A stretch of DNA of 64,000 nt from Lineus longissimus (Eukaryota > Nemertea > Pilidiophora > Heteronemertea > Lineidae). The notes under the pieces are model-generated. The model did not search any database, had not been told where the DNA came from, and worked only from the letters and a program-made list of their open reading frames with translations. Positions 1 through 13,094 of this stretch are shown one piece after another. The position numbers were made by a program, and so were the translations under genes. How positions within the stretch are numbered: position 1 is the stretch's first letter; each line of letters opens with the position of its first letter. The stretch spans positions 17,362,349-17,426,348 of the forward strand of contig NC_088318.1 in the NCBI RefSeq assembly GCF_910592395.1, in the 5' to 3' direction.

Positions 1-3000
1 TACAGTACTGATCTGTACGAGATGGTTGTAAGCCAACAAACAATAAACAGATCTGTACAACAGAAATACCTCGACATCGATAAAAATATCTGAAAATAAC
101 TGCTTTGTAAAGCATTCACGCACACTAAGATAACATATTGGAATCAATTCCCAAGACACTCCTAGAGGTTCTGTAACATAGTATTCTCACTTCCACTCGA
201 CGTGAGAAATAATACTTTTTTTCTCTCAAGATACCAGCTTTTACCATTCTTTTTTTCTGTGGCAACTTGGTTTTTTAGCGGTATAAGGGTACGTAAAATG
301 GATACTGGAATACTGTTAACCATGATATTTTTTAAATTTCAGTCGAAAAGGGGCGAGAGGTTCATGCCCGATGATCTCACCTTACCGAGTTACCACTCAC
401 TAAACACCTTACTTCCTGTTTTTTCCAAAGTGATATGCCCGAGCCTGCATTGGCTTCGATTTCAAATGGATTACCTTTAAATTGGTGTACCAGTGTAGAC
501 GTCAACATGGTCAAGGTTTTCATGTCTCCATTTTATCTGGTGCGCGATGTCATTAACCAAACTGGAGTTGACATGTTAGAGGAAGAACCGACCAACAAGC
601 AAAACCCTCAAACATGACCTGCCGACAATTCCTTTCCTTTTTTTCAATATCACGGCAGCAACATGATAATCATGATCTAACATCGTTTACATGTGATGCT
701 ATATAGTAATCCTCTTACTCACATGAGCACCAAGATGATACAAGCACCTAAGATGGTATTAGGAAAATGTCTCATATCATAATGCATTATGTCATATGAT
801 CCAAGGGCATTTTTTCTTATACCTTAAAAGTAATACACGAACTATACTAGAACTACATATTAACCCAGTTTGACTGTACATGCGAGTCTAATAACTGTAA
901 ATGGAAAGGTTACTGCACATGATTGTTTTCATTCATCAGTTGGCAGTTCATCTCAAACGGAAATGGGTAATTCATGGAGAGTGCAACTTCAAGAGATCAA
1001 CACAACCTCTGTTTTATTCTTGAATTGACTACTGCAAGAAGTTGAGAGCAATCATTAGACTACCAGACAAAAGCTCTCAATCACTGCATCACTGCAAGAT
1101 AGCTTCCATCAATCATGTAAAGATGCGACGCTGATTTCACAAAGGAGAGAAAAATTACGTCTTTCTGCGCAGCATCGATAACAGCGGCTAGGGTATCATG
1201 TATTGTTAATTTGGTTATTATGGTTGCTGTGAATAGAGATCATCTGATCATGATATTTGCACTAATAGCCAGCAGAGACTTTCGTATTCAGCATGATGCA
1301 GTGCTATGGATGCCAACTCTCTTGCTGCAGGTCACTGAAAAAGAAGTTTGCCATATATTCCTGGAATCCTACACCATACTCAACATTTTGATTCAACAAG
1401 TGACATTTCTGCAGAAAAAGATCTATAATTCCTATGTAAGACTGGGACTACTAGTTATATCATGTTGGTTTAGGTCACCTACCACTGTAACGAGGTCCCA
1501 AACGCCTATGCCTATACTTCAAATCTCCTGCTAATAAAATCCTTCTCCCAAGCTAACTATGATAGAATGATATCACCAACAAGTCTCTAACCGTAATACC
1601 ATTGATTTCAGTTTAGAAATGCACAGAAAGGGTTAGATTCTGCTTGCAGTTGTAATATTTCATAAAATTCGTTTCTGCTTCCAACTAATTAGCCTGTTAA
1701 GTTGAGTAAGAGATTTCATGTCCCCAGATATACATTCACTTTAAGTTCTTTCTTATCAAAGGAGTGATTATGGAAATGAACACTGAAACCAATACCGCTA
1801 ATGTTTATACTGATCATGGAATCTGTCTGATGTGACATGAACTGGTGCCTTTTACAATCAGGGCTATTTCAACACTAGCTGATGAAACGGAAATTGAGTC
1901 GAGTGAGGGAAATCTTAGCCACCACTACCTCAGGTCTGAATTCCGAAGACAAATTTTGAAATCAACCGATTCACAGAATCTAATTAACGAGGCAATTATA
2001 TGACGCTTTTCATAAAGAAGTTACTTCGGCACTTGTTTCAAGTTTCCAGTTTCCAGCAGGTTGTATTGGCTTGATTCCTTCTCCTTTGAAGAATATAGAT
2101 CCTGTCCATTTCCCCCGAACCGAGGACACTTTTTTAAGACAAGAGTCACAATCAATAACCACTCGTTATATTGATTAATGCAAAGAAGTGACACCTTTTT
2201 TTAGCATTTTGATCAATGACTCTCCCTTCACCATAACCAGTCAGGCTGTTGGCAAGTTAATCGTGGGCGTAGGAATGCCGAGATTGAAGAGTGGTTATAG
2301 TTGGGGCATGAGGGTTGATAAGGCGACATCAACTGAAACAATGAACTCTTTCATGCATCCACTTCTACATGTATTTGAAATACACTTGGCAAAAGAAAAA
2401 AATCAGCTCACTTCTCAAATGAGGTGGGACACACTTCCTCATAACTCAAATAATCCAATATTTGCATAACAATTTTTCTCACCCCTGCTTCAAACTGACA
2501 ACATGACAAGTTTAAGAAAACAATGGAGTTTTTCGTTCCTAAGAGACCAATAACTCGTCCTACTGCAAGAAGTTGGCCTCTAGATTAGGTTCATCCAGTT
2601 TCTCTATTACCATGGGAGGAAACAAATCGATAATACTAAAACTGAATGAGATTTATTGCTGTGACACGATCCTACTGATATTTATTCAATAGGTTTTTGG
2701 TCCCTCGAGTGCTGTGGAATATTGAGTGACAAATTCAGGAGAATGTCTTTGAATTGTATCGACAACTGACACTAATATTCCTTTTGCGAGGGAGAAACAG
2801 TTATCTATTATGAGCCTGTTAGGATAAATAGATTCCCTACTGATTGTCTTTGATTTTCCTGCAATGGGTTTGTAATAAGTTGTGGTCATATTGATGGTCA
2901 CCATCAATCATCTACATGTATGGGCTGTACCTGCAATTTAATATTTGAATCTGATATAGCGCTGCTGCTGTCAGAATTAGCAGCTGCTGGTATTAACGAA

Positions 3001-4018
3001 TACAACTTCATTGCTTCTGATTACCAGTCCTCTTGGCCAGGCATTGTAAGTATGCAAAATCAATAATGGATCCCCTGTTCTAATATTTTTATTTCATAAA
3101 GATTGACCACAGTTTTCGTCATTTGTCAAATGATATATCCATTTATATCCAAATTATCCATGTCATTAACCGCAGCCAGACAACCCTAAAAAGCGCTTCT
3201 GGACAAATTATTTAATGGAAGGCTAATTGATATTGGTACGTAGTTCTTGCAACTAGATAGAGTAGGCTCTGTAGAGGTAAGCCGCTCTCATCTGGGTAAT
3301 TGGCAATTCAATCATAGAAAACTCGAGATTTTTGGCAAATGATTAACACCAACCGATGTTTACTGCTTCTGTTAAGACAGTTTGCATATAATATCAATTT
3401 GCTCTTTTCCTTTTTATTTTGCAGGTAGGTTGAATGTTTCAAATGAATCAGTTCTAAAGGTAAGAGTATTTTCGAATGTACCAAATAATATCGTTTTGAA
3501 AGCCGCACTAATGCTGATATTGGATTAGCTTGTTTAGGAAGCAGACTAGCATACTGTCCTGGGAATGATACCTCTGAATCCACATCTTACAGAAACCAAT
3601 GATACACCCAAGTCTGAGGAGCTATTCAGCGGGGCCAGGCAATTGCCCAGCCGACTTTAACTTTACAGTGGATTGGACAACTCTCATGCGTGACAAGACA
3701 TCGTCTACATAATTTCATAGACAGCTCGGTTTAACCAACCAACAATAACACAATCAGAACGCTTGCTACCTCATTTAAGTTGATTATGAGCAAACTGCCA
3801 CTGGATTCAATTAGCCATTTTCTTTATAACACCGGCAGGTTTATCGCTCTCTGAAACAATTGATTTCTCATGAGATAAGCTCAGGTAGTGCAGGCATGGC
3901 AACAGATGGTTCCTGCATAAGAAAGACGAATCAAGCTTGGACCTGGGTAATTCCACTACTACAAGAGATCAAAAGAACTGTCTTTTCGAAAACAGTTCGA
4001 TTGATCCAATAAAATGAT
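1..4018. other. gene-free stretch, nothing recognised
   Basis: Both strands carry only short open frames (about 107 codons at most) with no recognisable domain, no repeated residue pattern and no convincing splice-site pairs. I see no tandem array, hairpin with long arms or tRNA-like box. It is likely intergenic or intronic DNA. Confidence 0.6.
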
Positions 4019-4019
4019 A

Positions 4020-4038
4020 CATCATCATCATCATCATT

Positions 4039-4091
<53 letters not shown>

Positions 4092-4096
4092 TATCA
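4020..4096. repeat. (CAT)n/(ATC)n trinucleotide microsatellite
   Basis: About 25 ATC/CAT triplets run almost without interruption; single ATT triplets break the run near each end. On the minus strand this would read as a run of aspartate codons inside a 70-codon open frame. That frame is a by-product of the microsatellite and should not be taken as a protein. Confidence 0.97.
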
Positions 4097-4460
4097 GCAT
4101 TGTTATAGCCCCATTGGACTTTAGCTGGAGGTATGGAGCCCACTATAGGCTTCTGTTCGCCTGTATGGCATAGACTCTCTGGTACAAGGTACCATGGCGT
4201 TTAGTCTCATCTGACAGACCCTCATTAATTGATTTATATGATAGTGAGCCTCAGACTTGTTGTGGAAGGGCCAGATATTCCTTAAAAGCCACGCCGGTTC
4301 ATCCAGTAATTTAATCCAGGTGTTCTCTGTGAATTGTATGCAAAAAAATTAATGTGGTAATCACTGGTTAATTCAGAATGTTACACGTCTTTTGGCAGGA
4401 GTTACCAGCGACCTTCAGGTAACCTGCAAGAAAAACCACGAGTTGGCTACATAGTCAACT

Positions 4461-5035
4461 TACATTACCCTCCCATCACTCCAGGCATTCTATCTCTCAG
4501 GCAATTCAAGTCTGCGATGCGTTGACTCCAAGACAGATCACACTTTACTCAAGAGTATTGTATACATCCCCTGTTAAGGACACCAACAACAAGAGACTAC
4601 CTCATCCCCCCTGGAACTGCATTACTCACGGGATGTAGTTGTCAGCCATAATTTGAGTTCAAGGTAGATCACACTTTAGCCAAGGCTCCACCCCATCACT
4701 CCTGGCAATCTATTCCTCAGGGCTGAGCTGTCAGCTATGATTGAGTGCAGGACATATTTTACACTTTACCCAAGGGTACTTTTGGCTTCTCTCACGAGGA
4801 CACTAAAGACGAGGCTCTGACACTTTAGCAAAGATAAATCTATACCTCCCTTGTTAAAGACACCAACGACAAGAGACTATTACTTCATCACTCCAGGCAT
4901 CCTATCCCTCAATGGTTTCAGTCATCAGCAACAACTTTTGACCAAGACAGAAAAAACCTTACACTGGTCAACATACACTTTCGAGCCTCTCGTAAGGACA
5001 ACAAAGACAAGGCTCTATCTCAACTACTGAGTTAA
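4461..5035. repeat. diverged tandem repeat, unit about 140-200 bp, 3 or more copies
   Basis: Ordered phrases recur: CATCACTCCAGGCA (about 4473, 4694 in variant form, 4886), then a 'ACACTTTA(C/G)..CAAG' phrase, then GTTAAGGACACCAACAACAA (4573; variants at about 4795, 4852 and 4990). Copies differ by substitutions and by missing pieces, so some units are partial. The array is old and has no coding frame in common. Confidence 0.8.
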
Positions 5036-5815
5036 GTTTTGAAATGCAGCATCTGTTCTTGCACTTTGTCTCCTTTTGGCTACAGATAAATTTACAACAC
5101 ATTGAGCAATATGGCTCTTTGCCTTTTGGTAATTGTTGGCAACTAATCGTACAAAACACCAAATGTAATCATAAAGTCAACCTTTCCTGCCAGGTACATC
5201 GATAGCTTCCATTATCGCCACGACTCGGAGGACAGACACTTGTCGTGAGGAATCTAATATCACTCTAAACCCACGCGAACTAAGTGATTCAATTGAATTA
5301 AACCATTTAATGGGAAATCATGACGTCGCATACGAACGTTGAATTCGGGTTTAATGAGTAGATTTAGTTGGAGCTGCATGTTTAGACTTAGACTGCTAAG
5401 TCTGGCTATAAAGGATACAAAAAATGAGGTAGAAAAGGTCAAGTTCTGATAAATACACAATACGTTTTAATGCGGATAAAAAAACTATTGTAAATGTTAA
5501 TATGTAACAAGATTCCTCCCGGTAGTGAGAGCCGAGTTCTCACATGAGCAGACAGAAGCCATTATCATATGTCGCTAATAATACGTACCATAGTTACAGC
5601 CAAACACATGATATACTGTATTTGATAACTGTAGCCTGAAATCAAATACTCGCGTAACAAATGACGAATAATGGTCATGAGATGCGCCCAATATGCATCG
5701 CATTTTTATATATTCCAATATTAAGGAATTTTCACTACTAATTTTCTGGTTTTTCCAATTTGGCCCCCTGGTAACCAAGTGGTGAATTAGAGCCGTGTAA
5801 AATGAGTTTTTTCTC
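5036..5815. other. gene-free stretch, nothing recognised
   Basis: Short frames only. A cysteine-rich 64-codon minus-strand frame (about 4968-5162) begins here and runs into the tandem array; it has no start context or splice evidence that would make it a gene. Confidence 0.5.
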
Positions 5816-5824
5816 TCCACTAGA

Positions 5825-6110
5825 CAGACAATGTGTGTTACGTGTGGTTGAAGACATTGAGCCAGGCAGATTGTTGTCTCTTCAAATACAATGACAACAT
5901 GTCTGACAGTTGATATTGAGCACATTGTGTCGTGCAGAGCACATTGTGTCGTGTAGATCAGTTTCTCTCTTTTACAAAGTCAAGATGTTTGATACTTGGG
6001 ACTGAACACATTGTGCCATGTCGATTATTTTCTCTCCTTGCAAAGTCATCATGTCTAGTACGTGTGGTCGAACACATCGGACAATGTACATTGTTTTCCC
6101 TCAGTTAATA
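5825..6110. repeat. diverged tandem repeat, unit about 66 bp, 4 copies
   Basis: A phrase of the type TTGAACACATTGTGCCATGT, followed by TTTTCTCTC, CAAAGTCA and ATGTCT, recurs with anchors at about 5847, 5915, 6001 and 6067. Spacings are about 66-68 bp, except one unit lengthened by an internal 19-bp duplication (GAGCACATTGTGTCGTGCA at 5918 and again, one base changed, at 5937). The nested duplication is much fresher than the 66-bp units. Confidence 0.8.
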
Positions 6111-8099
6111 CTATGAACGTGCAATGAATAAAACAACCGTCTTGGCACTTTAGTGGCAGGTGATCTCGAAATAGATGTGACCAGAGTGCTGAAACTCGGT
6201 TTAGCAACTCCAGATATTTCTGCTTCACCTTTGTAGATGTAGTTTGGAGGTTGTAGACTTTGGAACTTTCGGAACAATAACCACCACTTGCACATGTAAG
6301 TAATGATATGGACTTCCGGGATGTCATGTACGTGCAAAAGAATGTTCCTTCTCGCCCGAGGAGAAAGAAGTTCCATTAAGATGTTCGTGACAATATGGTA
6401 TACATCGACTCACTCCGCTGCCTCTTATGTCAATTAGGCAACCATCTCAATCACATCATGCCTTAACAAACATTGGATGTGTTTGGAGCTTTGATGTCTG
6501 ACAGGCTGCTAATTAAACAGTGTTGCTGCAGAACGTTTTGGCTCTTTACCACATATCTTTAGAGTCATTTTTTAGCACTGATGGTAGTATCTTCTGCCAA
6601 AAGCAGGACACAGGAATTTCCCCAAAAGTTTAACAAACACAATAGTTCATCCGACAGATACCAGAAACACAATTCAAGACACAGTCATGTGACTGACATT
6701 TATGTTTAAGGCATTGCATATCAGGCGGAAAAAGGACATCACACCAAAGCATGAATATTCAAGAACAACAATTGTATCACATCCTCCAAAAACGTGCACA
6801 AGAAATTTAAATCAAGCAAAGAAATGACATGAAAAAGAAGTGGATAAAATATTCAAAAATGATATCGTGGACCGCTGGGACTAGCGGGATTTATCAGGTT
6901 AACTCCTGACTGCACATGGCTAGGGAGGATGTCATTGAAAACCCCCAGCGGGTAATGTGATTTAAGGAAGTGTTTGACCTTAGCAGGAAATACTGAAGAT
7001 GATGCTGGAAATGCAGGAAAAATCGATTTGACAGTGATTGGCACTTTTAGATGCTGTTCAGATTTGTAAGTGGGGTAGTGTCTTCTATTGCTAAGGTGCC
7101 TGTCTATTGGTCTGATTGTCTCGGGTTGGAACTGGACATAATCATTAATAACCATTGGCAAGTAACTTTACTTTGACTGCAACGAGAAGGGTACAGAGAA
7201 CTGAATATTGAATAATGAAAGTGATATTGAAATTAGTGTGTGTAAATAAACAATACAGGCACTTGATAGCACACCGAGGACTTTAATTGCTTGATTTATT
7301 ACAGCTATCAATCTTATTCCCCGTTGCAATGACAACATCGCAAACAATGTGGAGAATGCAAAGCTTATGGAACTAATTCCTACCAATGCATCTCATGCAT
7401 GTTTACTCCAATAATAACATTGTCAATTTGGTAAATCTAATTTCTAGGAGGATGAAGTGACTGTTACATATGTGGGCTTTCCGTTCCACTTGGCAGTTTT
7501 CTTTCACAGTAGGTGGATTCATGATAGCAGTCAGGGCTGTTGGATTCAAGCAGTGGAATCCTCAGCGGGTATGATTCCCGGTCTTGCTCTACTCATACGA
7601 CAGAGGGGATCTCTTCAAAAGCGTCTGTTTCTTCATGCAACCTATTTTCCTCGCGCATTGCAAATCTTACACATATCAATAATGCGCTCAAGAGATCAGA
7701 GATCACAGTCATGCTCTTGATTCATCTCCATGGAAAACAATATCATTGCCAGTACACGCAATGATGTTGTGACTTCCCGGTCAAATGAAAATTATGGGTA
7801 GTTGGATGTGAAGTTCTGTACAGTTAGTGACTCATGATCTCATAATGAACCTTTCAAATCCCTCCTGAAGCCATGTAGGCCCCTACTAGAAGGCATCACA
7901 TGCTCTATTCAAATAGATTTTATGGTAATGTTATAGTTCCATCTCGCTAATAAAATATATGTCCCCTAACTTGGCAGTCCCCAGTGGGTCATTTCTCATG
8001 GACTCTGGCTGCATAGGAAACACTCCTTAAACCGAATCAGATACGTCATAAATCACAACTCCCAAGTGATGTTCTATTCACGAGCTGATATTACCAAAG
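6111..8099. other. gene-free stretch, nothing recognised
   Basis: No frame longer than about 102 codons and none with a recognisable motif. No tandem or inverted repeat is visible to me. Confidence 0.5.
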
Positions 8100-8375
8100 T
8101 CCAAAAAAAATTTCACTTGTTTTCTTTTCTGCTCAAAATGAAGCAAGATCTTCAGTACCAAAACTTTTTTGGCTTCGAAAATTTTTCAGAATTTTGGACT
8201 GACTGAAGGATAAAAAAATTTAAGTCGAAACATTTTTTTCACTTGTTTTTTTTACTCAAAGTGAAGCAACATCAACAGTCCGAAAACTTTTTGGCACAAT
8301 TTTGAACTGACTGAAGGATGAACAAATTTCTAAGTCGAAATAGTTTTTTCACTTGTTTTTTTTCTGCTTAAACCA
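8100..8375. repeat. AT-rich tandem repeat, unit about 110-126 bp, 2.5 copies
   Basis: The phrase TTCACTTGTTTT starts three units at about 8112, 8238 and 8348. Between them come CTCAAAxTGAAGCAA, then CCGAAAACTTTTTGGC-like sequence, then GACTGACTGAAGGAT and AAGTCGAAA. The third unit is cut short after the opening phrase. Homopolymer T and A runs vary in length between copies. Confidence 0.85.
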
Positions 8376-9110
8376 GTAAGAAATTGGAAAGCCTTTGAAA
8401 TACCAGACGCAAACTATGTCAATTTACAGACACAAAGACCCAAGATTGGGACCAGGAACTCAGAAGTCTAATGCACAAAGGGTGGCCTCGGGATACATGA
8501 CTGATGAAAAACGATCCTATGCATGTACCTAAAGCCACCCCTGCTTAAAGATGTGCTGTGCACATTGCTTTAAAGCTTGTCTGCAATAGTCAACAGGATA
8601 AATCCTTCTACCATTCATTGATGGTGATGATAGCTTTGCTGATAATTTACCTCGGACAAGGCTAGCTGCATGGATCTGAGCACGCACATAGAATAATTGT
8701 CAATTTTAACTGCATCAATTTCACCAATTGGAATAGAAAGCAATGTAAATTGTTGTTTAAACAGTTGAGTTTTCCGAGCTAATACTAAAACCTGTATTTC
8801 ACTATATCTAATTCTATGTATTCCATACAGAATGGGTAAACTGTCTCATGTCTGGTTAGGTTGACACGGTACCATCTAATCACTGCTATGATCACTCCAG
8901 GAAATGAAAGTTTTTCAAAAATGGAAGGGAATTAAGGGAGGCACGAATCGCGGAATCAACAACATGATAAAGTGACAAGGACATCCTTGTTGCCATGCTC
9001 TTTTAACCCTTTAAAATGTTTCATATGGATACTCCCTCAAAGTGTAACTGGTGGCAGTGCAGTTTCCCTCTCTAGCACTAAAACCTAAAACAGTTCAACA
9101 GTTCTTGGGA
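8376..9110. other. gene-free stretch, nothing recognised
   Basis: Only short frames and no repeat structure that I can see. Confidence 0.5.
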
Positions 9111-9475
9111 CAGTTATTATTATTATTATTAAAAACATTTTTATAGCGCTTAACGTTGTTAAAACTTCTAAGCGCTTTACAATTTATGATAAAACAATAG
9201 AACATTAATACATGAAAGAATAAAAGCCATTACTAAAGAAAACGTGCAAGTGGGATTTTTAAAAAAAACAAAAAAAAAAAAAAAAAAAAAAAACACCAAA
9301 AATTCAAAAGAATTTCTTAAAAATATGAGTTTTTAGTGCAGTTTTAAAACGACCCAGGTTACTCTGGCCACGAACACTATTTGGCAGCTCATTCCATAGC
9401 TTTGGTCCCGCCACTGCGAATGCAGACGAGCCTATCACAGTTCTCCCCACACGCACCCAAAGTTACATCTAGACC
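9111..9475. mobile_element. dispersed interspersed repeat with AGCGCTT...AAGCGCT hairpin
   Basis: The block opens with a (TTA)n tract (about 9115-9131), then TTTTTATAGCGCTTAAC and, about 20 bp later, CTAAGCGCTTTACAATTT, which can pair as a hairpin. An A-rich stretch with a near-pure A run (about 9261-9293) follows, then TTTTTAGTGCAGTTTTAAAA and GGCAGCTCATTCCATAGCTT. From memory, the same order of phrases (GCGCTTTACAA hairpin, then 'GGCAG..CATTCCA(T/G)AG.TTTGG') is a common dispersed repeat in many animal genomes and is often mis-annotated as small proteins. The family name and true ends cannot be fixed from one copy, and the orientation is unknown. Confidence 0.65.
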
Positions 9476-10392
9476 AAGGGCCATATACAACTATCTTTCA
9501 CTTGGGTCAAAGTGGTGAAGAAGACCTAAGAATTTGATAGTGTAGGATGTGCAGTCGTGTGATCGTTGGATACCTTAATTGTCAATAAAACAACTTCTCA
9601 TGAACTCTCTCCCTCTTTGGCATTCATCAAATATCCATTTGAATAAAGCCCCACCAATGATGCACAACTCTCTACTGATGACTTTGAACATCAATTTCCC
9701 ATTACCGGGTTGATCTTCAAAAAGACTTGTTCTAAGCTTGCTAAGTCATCAAGTTATCATTAGGCATGTTAAACGCATATTAGAACTTACATTTTACACT
9801 TAGATGTTAATGATGATACACCGTAGTAGTACAAGTGACGAGCAAAGTTATCAGTATGGCCCCCTTAGTTGCTTTCATTCTTCAAAAAGCAGTTTGAATG
9901 TGAAGCTCGAACACAACCTTATTGGTAGAACTCATATTTTGCAGAAATTTTCTTATATTTTTTTATTGACAAGTGTTGTTTCTCATGGTCATGGTACAAA
10001 AGATTAATTCAAGCCTCCAATGCCAACATGCACAACATGTCTTTCTGTCTTTCTGAAGAATCCACAAGGCCATCTCTGCAAATTCCAACTCCTAAATGGT
10101 ATTACCTGTGTAATAAAAAAGTTCTAGGATTTCACTCCCTGCTGACAAACAAAGAACACAAATACAGAGTGAGCTAGAATAAATCGTAACCTTTTGTCAA
10201 TATAATCAGGCAGGTCATATTTAGATTGTTTGTGAAAATCTTGGAAACAGATATAAGACAATGCCAATTTCACTGTCTCTGTTTTACATCGCATTCAAAG
10301 GACTTGGGAATCGAATTGACAAGCACAGAGCTAAAAACGTTTGTCAGGTATTTAAAATTGTGTTGAAATACCTCAACCACAAACAAACTCTT
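9476..10392. other. gene-free stretch, nothing recognised
   Basis: No supported gene or repeat. Confidence 0.5.
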
Positions 10393-10600
10393 CCCCGATT
10401 ACAAGGTTGGCAACTAACTTGATTGCATCAGTATCCCAAATTTCCTTCATTCCCAACCTGCAAACTATGCTGATACTACAACAACAACACCCCTCCCCCA
10501 TCATTAAGTTGACAACTAACGTTACTGTATCGGTATCCGAATATCCTTCACTGCCAACAAACCGCAATCTGCTCCACCTGCTGTTGTTCATATTGCCCTA
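10393..10600. repeat. tandem duplication, unit about 103 bp, 2 copies
   Basis: Two adjacent segments share AAGTTGACAACTAACxTxATTG, followed by GTATC(G)GTATCC, then TTCCTTCA and CCAACA. The second copy lies about 103 bp after the first. Because the offset is near a multiple of three, overlapping open frames on both strands show an internal protein-level repeat, but this comes from the DNA duplication. Confidence 0.75.
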
Positions 10601-13089
10601 TGACCACCATGTCAAATTGTTTACACACTGGAGACTGTGGCTACAAAGGAAATCGACAAGTAGAATCACCTTAGGCAACACTTGGCCATATCAGAAAACC
10701 TCTCATTGTATCTGAGGAATAGTCACAGACGATGTCAATGCCGTAGTTACATGTGATGCTGTTTTGATTGATGCCCTGTGAGCGTGGGGAAGTAAGCTTA
10801 AGAGGTACAATTACAACCCTTGTAATGATAGCCTCTGCTTGCATTAAAGTCTGACGACTACATTTCGTTTTCTACACTGCAGGAGCTATAAATGTACTGG
10901 AGCTGTAATTGTACAAACTCTACTTTAACTTTTGACTTAACCATATAAGTTGTGATCAAGAGCTTGCCAGTGAATCACTTCAGTATGACCCGAGAGGTAA
11001 CTAAACCAGGATGAAACTGACCACCCTTGGATTCTGCATCAGAAACTCTTTAACCATTACCAGTACAGCACAGGGTTCTGCACACACAGTGACCTTTTAA
11101 ACAAGGAAATCGTCATATGACAACCATCAATTTGTTTGTAAAACATCCTGTGAGCTGGTAAGGAGTTAAACCTTCCTCTTCCTGTTAATGCTACTGAGGG
11201 ATGAAAACAACATATTCTACAAGCCAGCTGGTACGGCTAAGACTGTCATCAAAGAACTAACTTCAAAGGGAGTATAATGCTCAAGGGAGGTAAAAGCAGT
11301 AGTAACAGTATTTTAGGGATCGTATAACGCTGTTGAATTCATAAGATTAACCTTTGAAGACAAGAAATGGGATAAGACACAGTCATAGCCAACAAAGTGC
11401 AGATTTTCTCTCGAAAAGCAAGAAAACTATAGCAATGTTTCAAGCATTGTATCCTTTCGTACAAAAAAACCTCCTTCTCTTTTACATGCACTGACGAGAT
11501 AAAAACCAGCTCAGATATAATTATTTGTGCAACCTTAGAAGCGGTTTTCCCTTTTTTCACGAATGAACATGTTTTGCATCCGATCAGAAAAACAAAAACA
11601 TTTGTTTTCCAACCCTCAATGTGAAAGGATTAAACATGAGCTGATTTGATAGAAAATAGTTAGAAGATACAATCTCTCCGAAAATAGCTACGCAGACTAT
11701 AGAATAACAATATTGATAACATTGTCATGAACACCTGATTTATGCAATGACACATCCGCCATCAGAAGGACATTTTTTCTTGCCTGTTGACGATTTTACT
11801 ATTATTGGCAATTTAATACTCTTGATATAGATTTTCTTGACATAATTGGACAAAACAGCTCCGAGGGATTTTTATATTTGGTTTTTTGAAATTGTATTCT
11901 GAAGGCGGATATGTTGAAGACATGCGGAGGCCAAGGAAAACAGTCTTCTATTAAGGTTTTCTATCAACAGTCTTCTATCAAGATGACTTAGTCATTCCGG
12001 AACTGTTTTCTCAGAACTGTGTTTTTGGCACGGCAGGCTGCTGGGGTGGAAAATGTCTCGATTTTCTTGGCAAACTAAACCTCCATCCCAAAGTGTTCAG
12101 CTTGCATGCCCTAACATTATTTTTTTAATTACCGGGTATGTAAAAATCAAGGCAAAATTCTGCAAGTTGGTCATGATAATGTTTACAGACGAGACGAATT
12201 TCTTGACGGTGACTGGTTTGACAGCATTATTTTCAAGACCTGGTAATGCTAGACCACGATGGCAATAATAATGATAGCAACAAATTGGTGTTGTTTGGCT
12301 TCGTCTTCCACGTCTGTTCTATCTGTGTGGATGTGTAAGGTTTCGTTTCTCGCAAGTACAATCGAAGTGGTGAAAGAACTGTTTTATTAGTCGAGTTCTT
12401 CTCTGTTTTGTTCGAATCCTCTATTAGTTTGCAATGAGATTGGCTTCCCTAAAACAGGACTATCCACATGACCTTATCAAGTTGGAAGACAGATATCACT
12501 CCCTTTCTCTCTAATGAAGCCTACAACCAAGATACTGCCCAGAAATATTGTTGAAAATGTAATCAATTTAGAAAGCATTTTCGAGAACAATACCGGGGAA
12601 ACATATCCTTTCTTTGCAGACAGAATCACCCGATACAATTACTCAGTGACCAGCGTCACCAATGTCTTCTCTATGTCAACAACCTATGCTGGGCAGTAGA
12701 TAATGTGGATCGTACATCAAATGAGAAGGCGTTTTACTTAACATGTGTAGAGAATGTAACAGAGCGACTTGTATCTCATTGTCTTATGCCAATTACCCCA
12801 CTGGGGATTCAACTCTAGCCTAATGGCCGTTAATCTGGTGGATTGCTTAGAACATCTCCAGAACGTTGTGTATTGCAGGAATACAAGATATAAAGTGCTA
12901 CTTCGAGCAAGGCGGAGTACTAGGTTAAGCACCCGAGTCACAATCTATCTCGGGTGTGAGTAGAAGCGCTGGTCTGGCCATTGATATGTCCATCCAGGGC
13001 AAAATCAAGTAAGGCTTGCAATACCAGCTCTTTGCCGAGACCTACACTAGAATTAAAGGTTTTTGAACTTGTGAAAAACCACAAACCTC
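10601..13089. other. gene-free stretch with a few small repeats
   Basis: It holds a 17-bp micro-duplication (GGAGCTATAAATGTACT at 10882, diverged repeat at 10899). It also holds a duplicated CAGTCTTCTAT phrase near 11940-11980 and a small hairpin with arms CACCCGAG and CTCGGGTG at 12930-12937 and 12949-12956. I see no gene. Confidence 0.5.
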
Positions 13090-13094
13090 AAACA

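Noticed and set aside
1029-2575. Shared 16-mer CTACTGCAAGAAGTTG at 1029 and 2560
   Set aside because: A single 16-base match is expected about once by chance in a window of this size, and the flanks do not align.
3931-4143. Poly-aspartate protein on the minus strand
   Set aside because: It is the translation of a (CAT)n microsatellite in a 70-codon frame with no other coding support.
4968-5162. Cysteine-rich 64-residue frame, possibly a small secreted peptide
   Set aside because: It has no signal peptide, it overlaps tandem-repeat DNA and it lacks a regular cysteine framework.
10373-10715. Protein-level internal repeat in overlapping frames on both strands
   Set aside because: It is explained by a roughly 103-bp DNA tandem duplication; no evidence of translation.
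12400-12420. B-box-like GTTCGAATCC suggesting a tRNA
   Set aside because: No A box at the right distance and no cloverleaf could be drawn.
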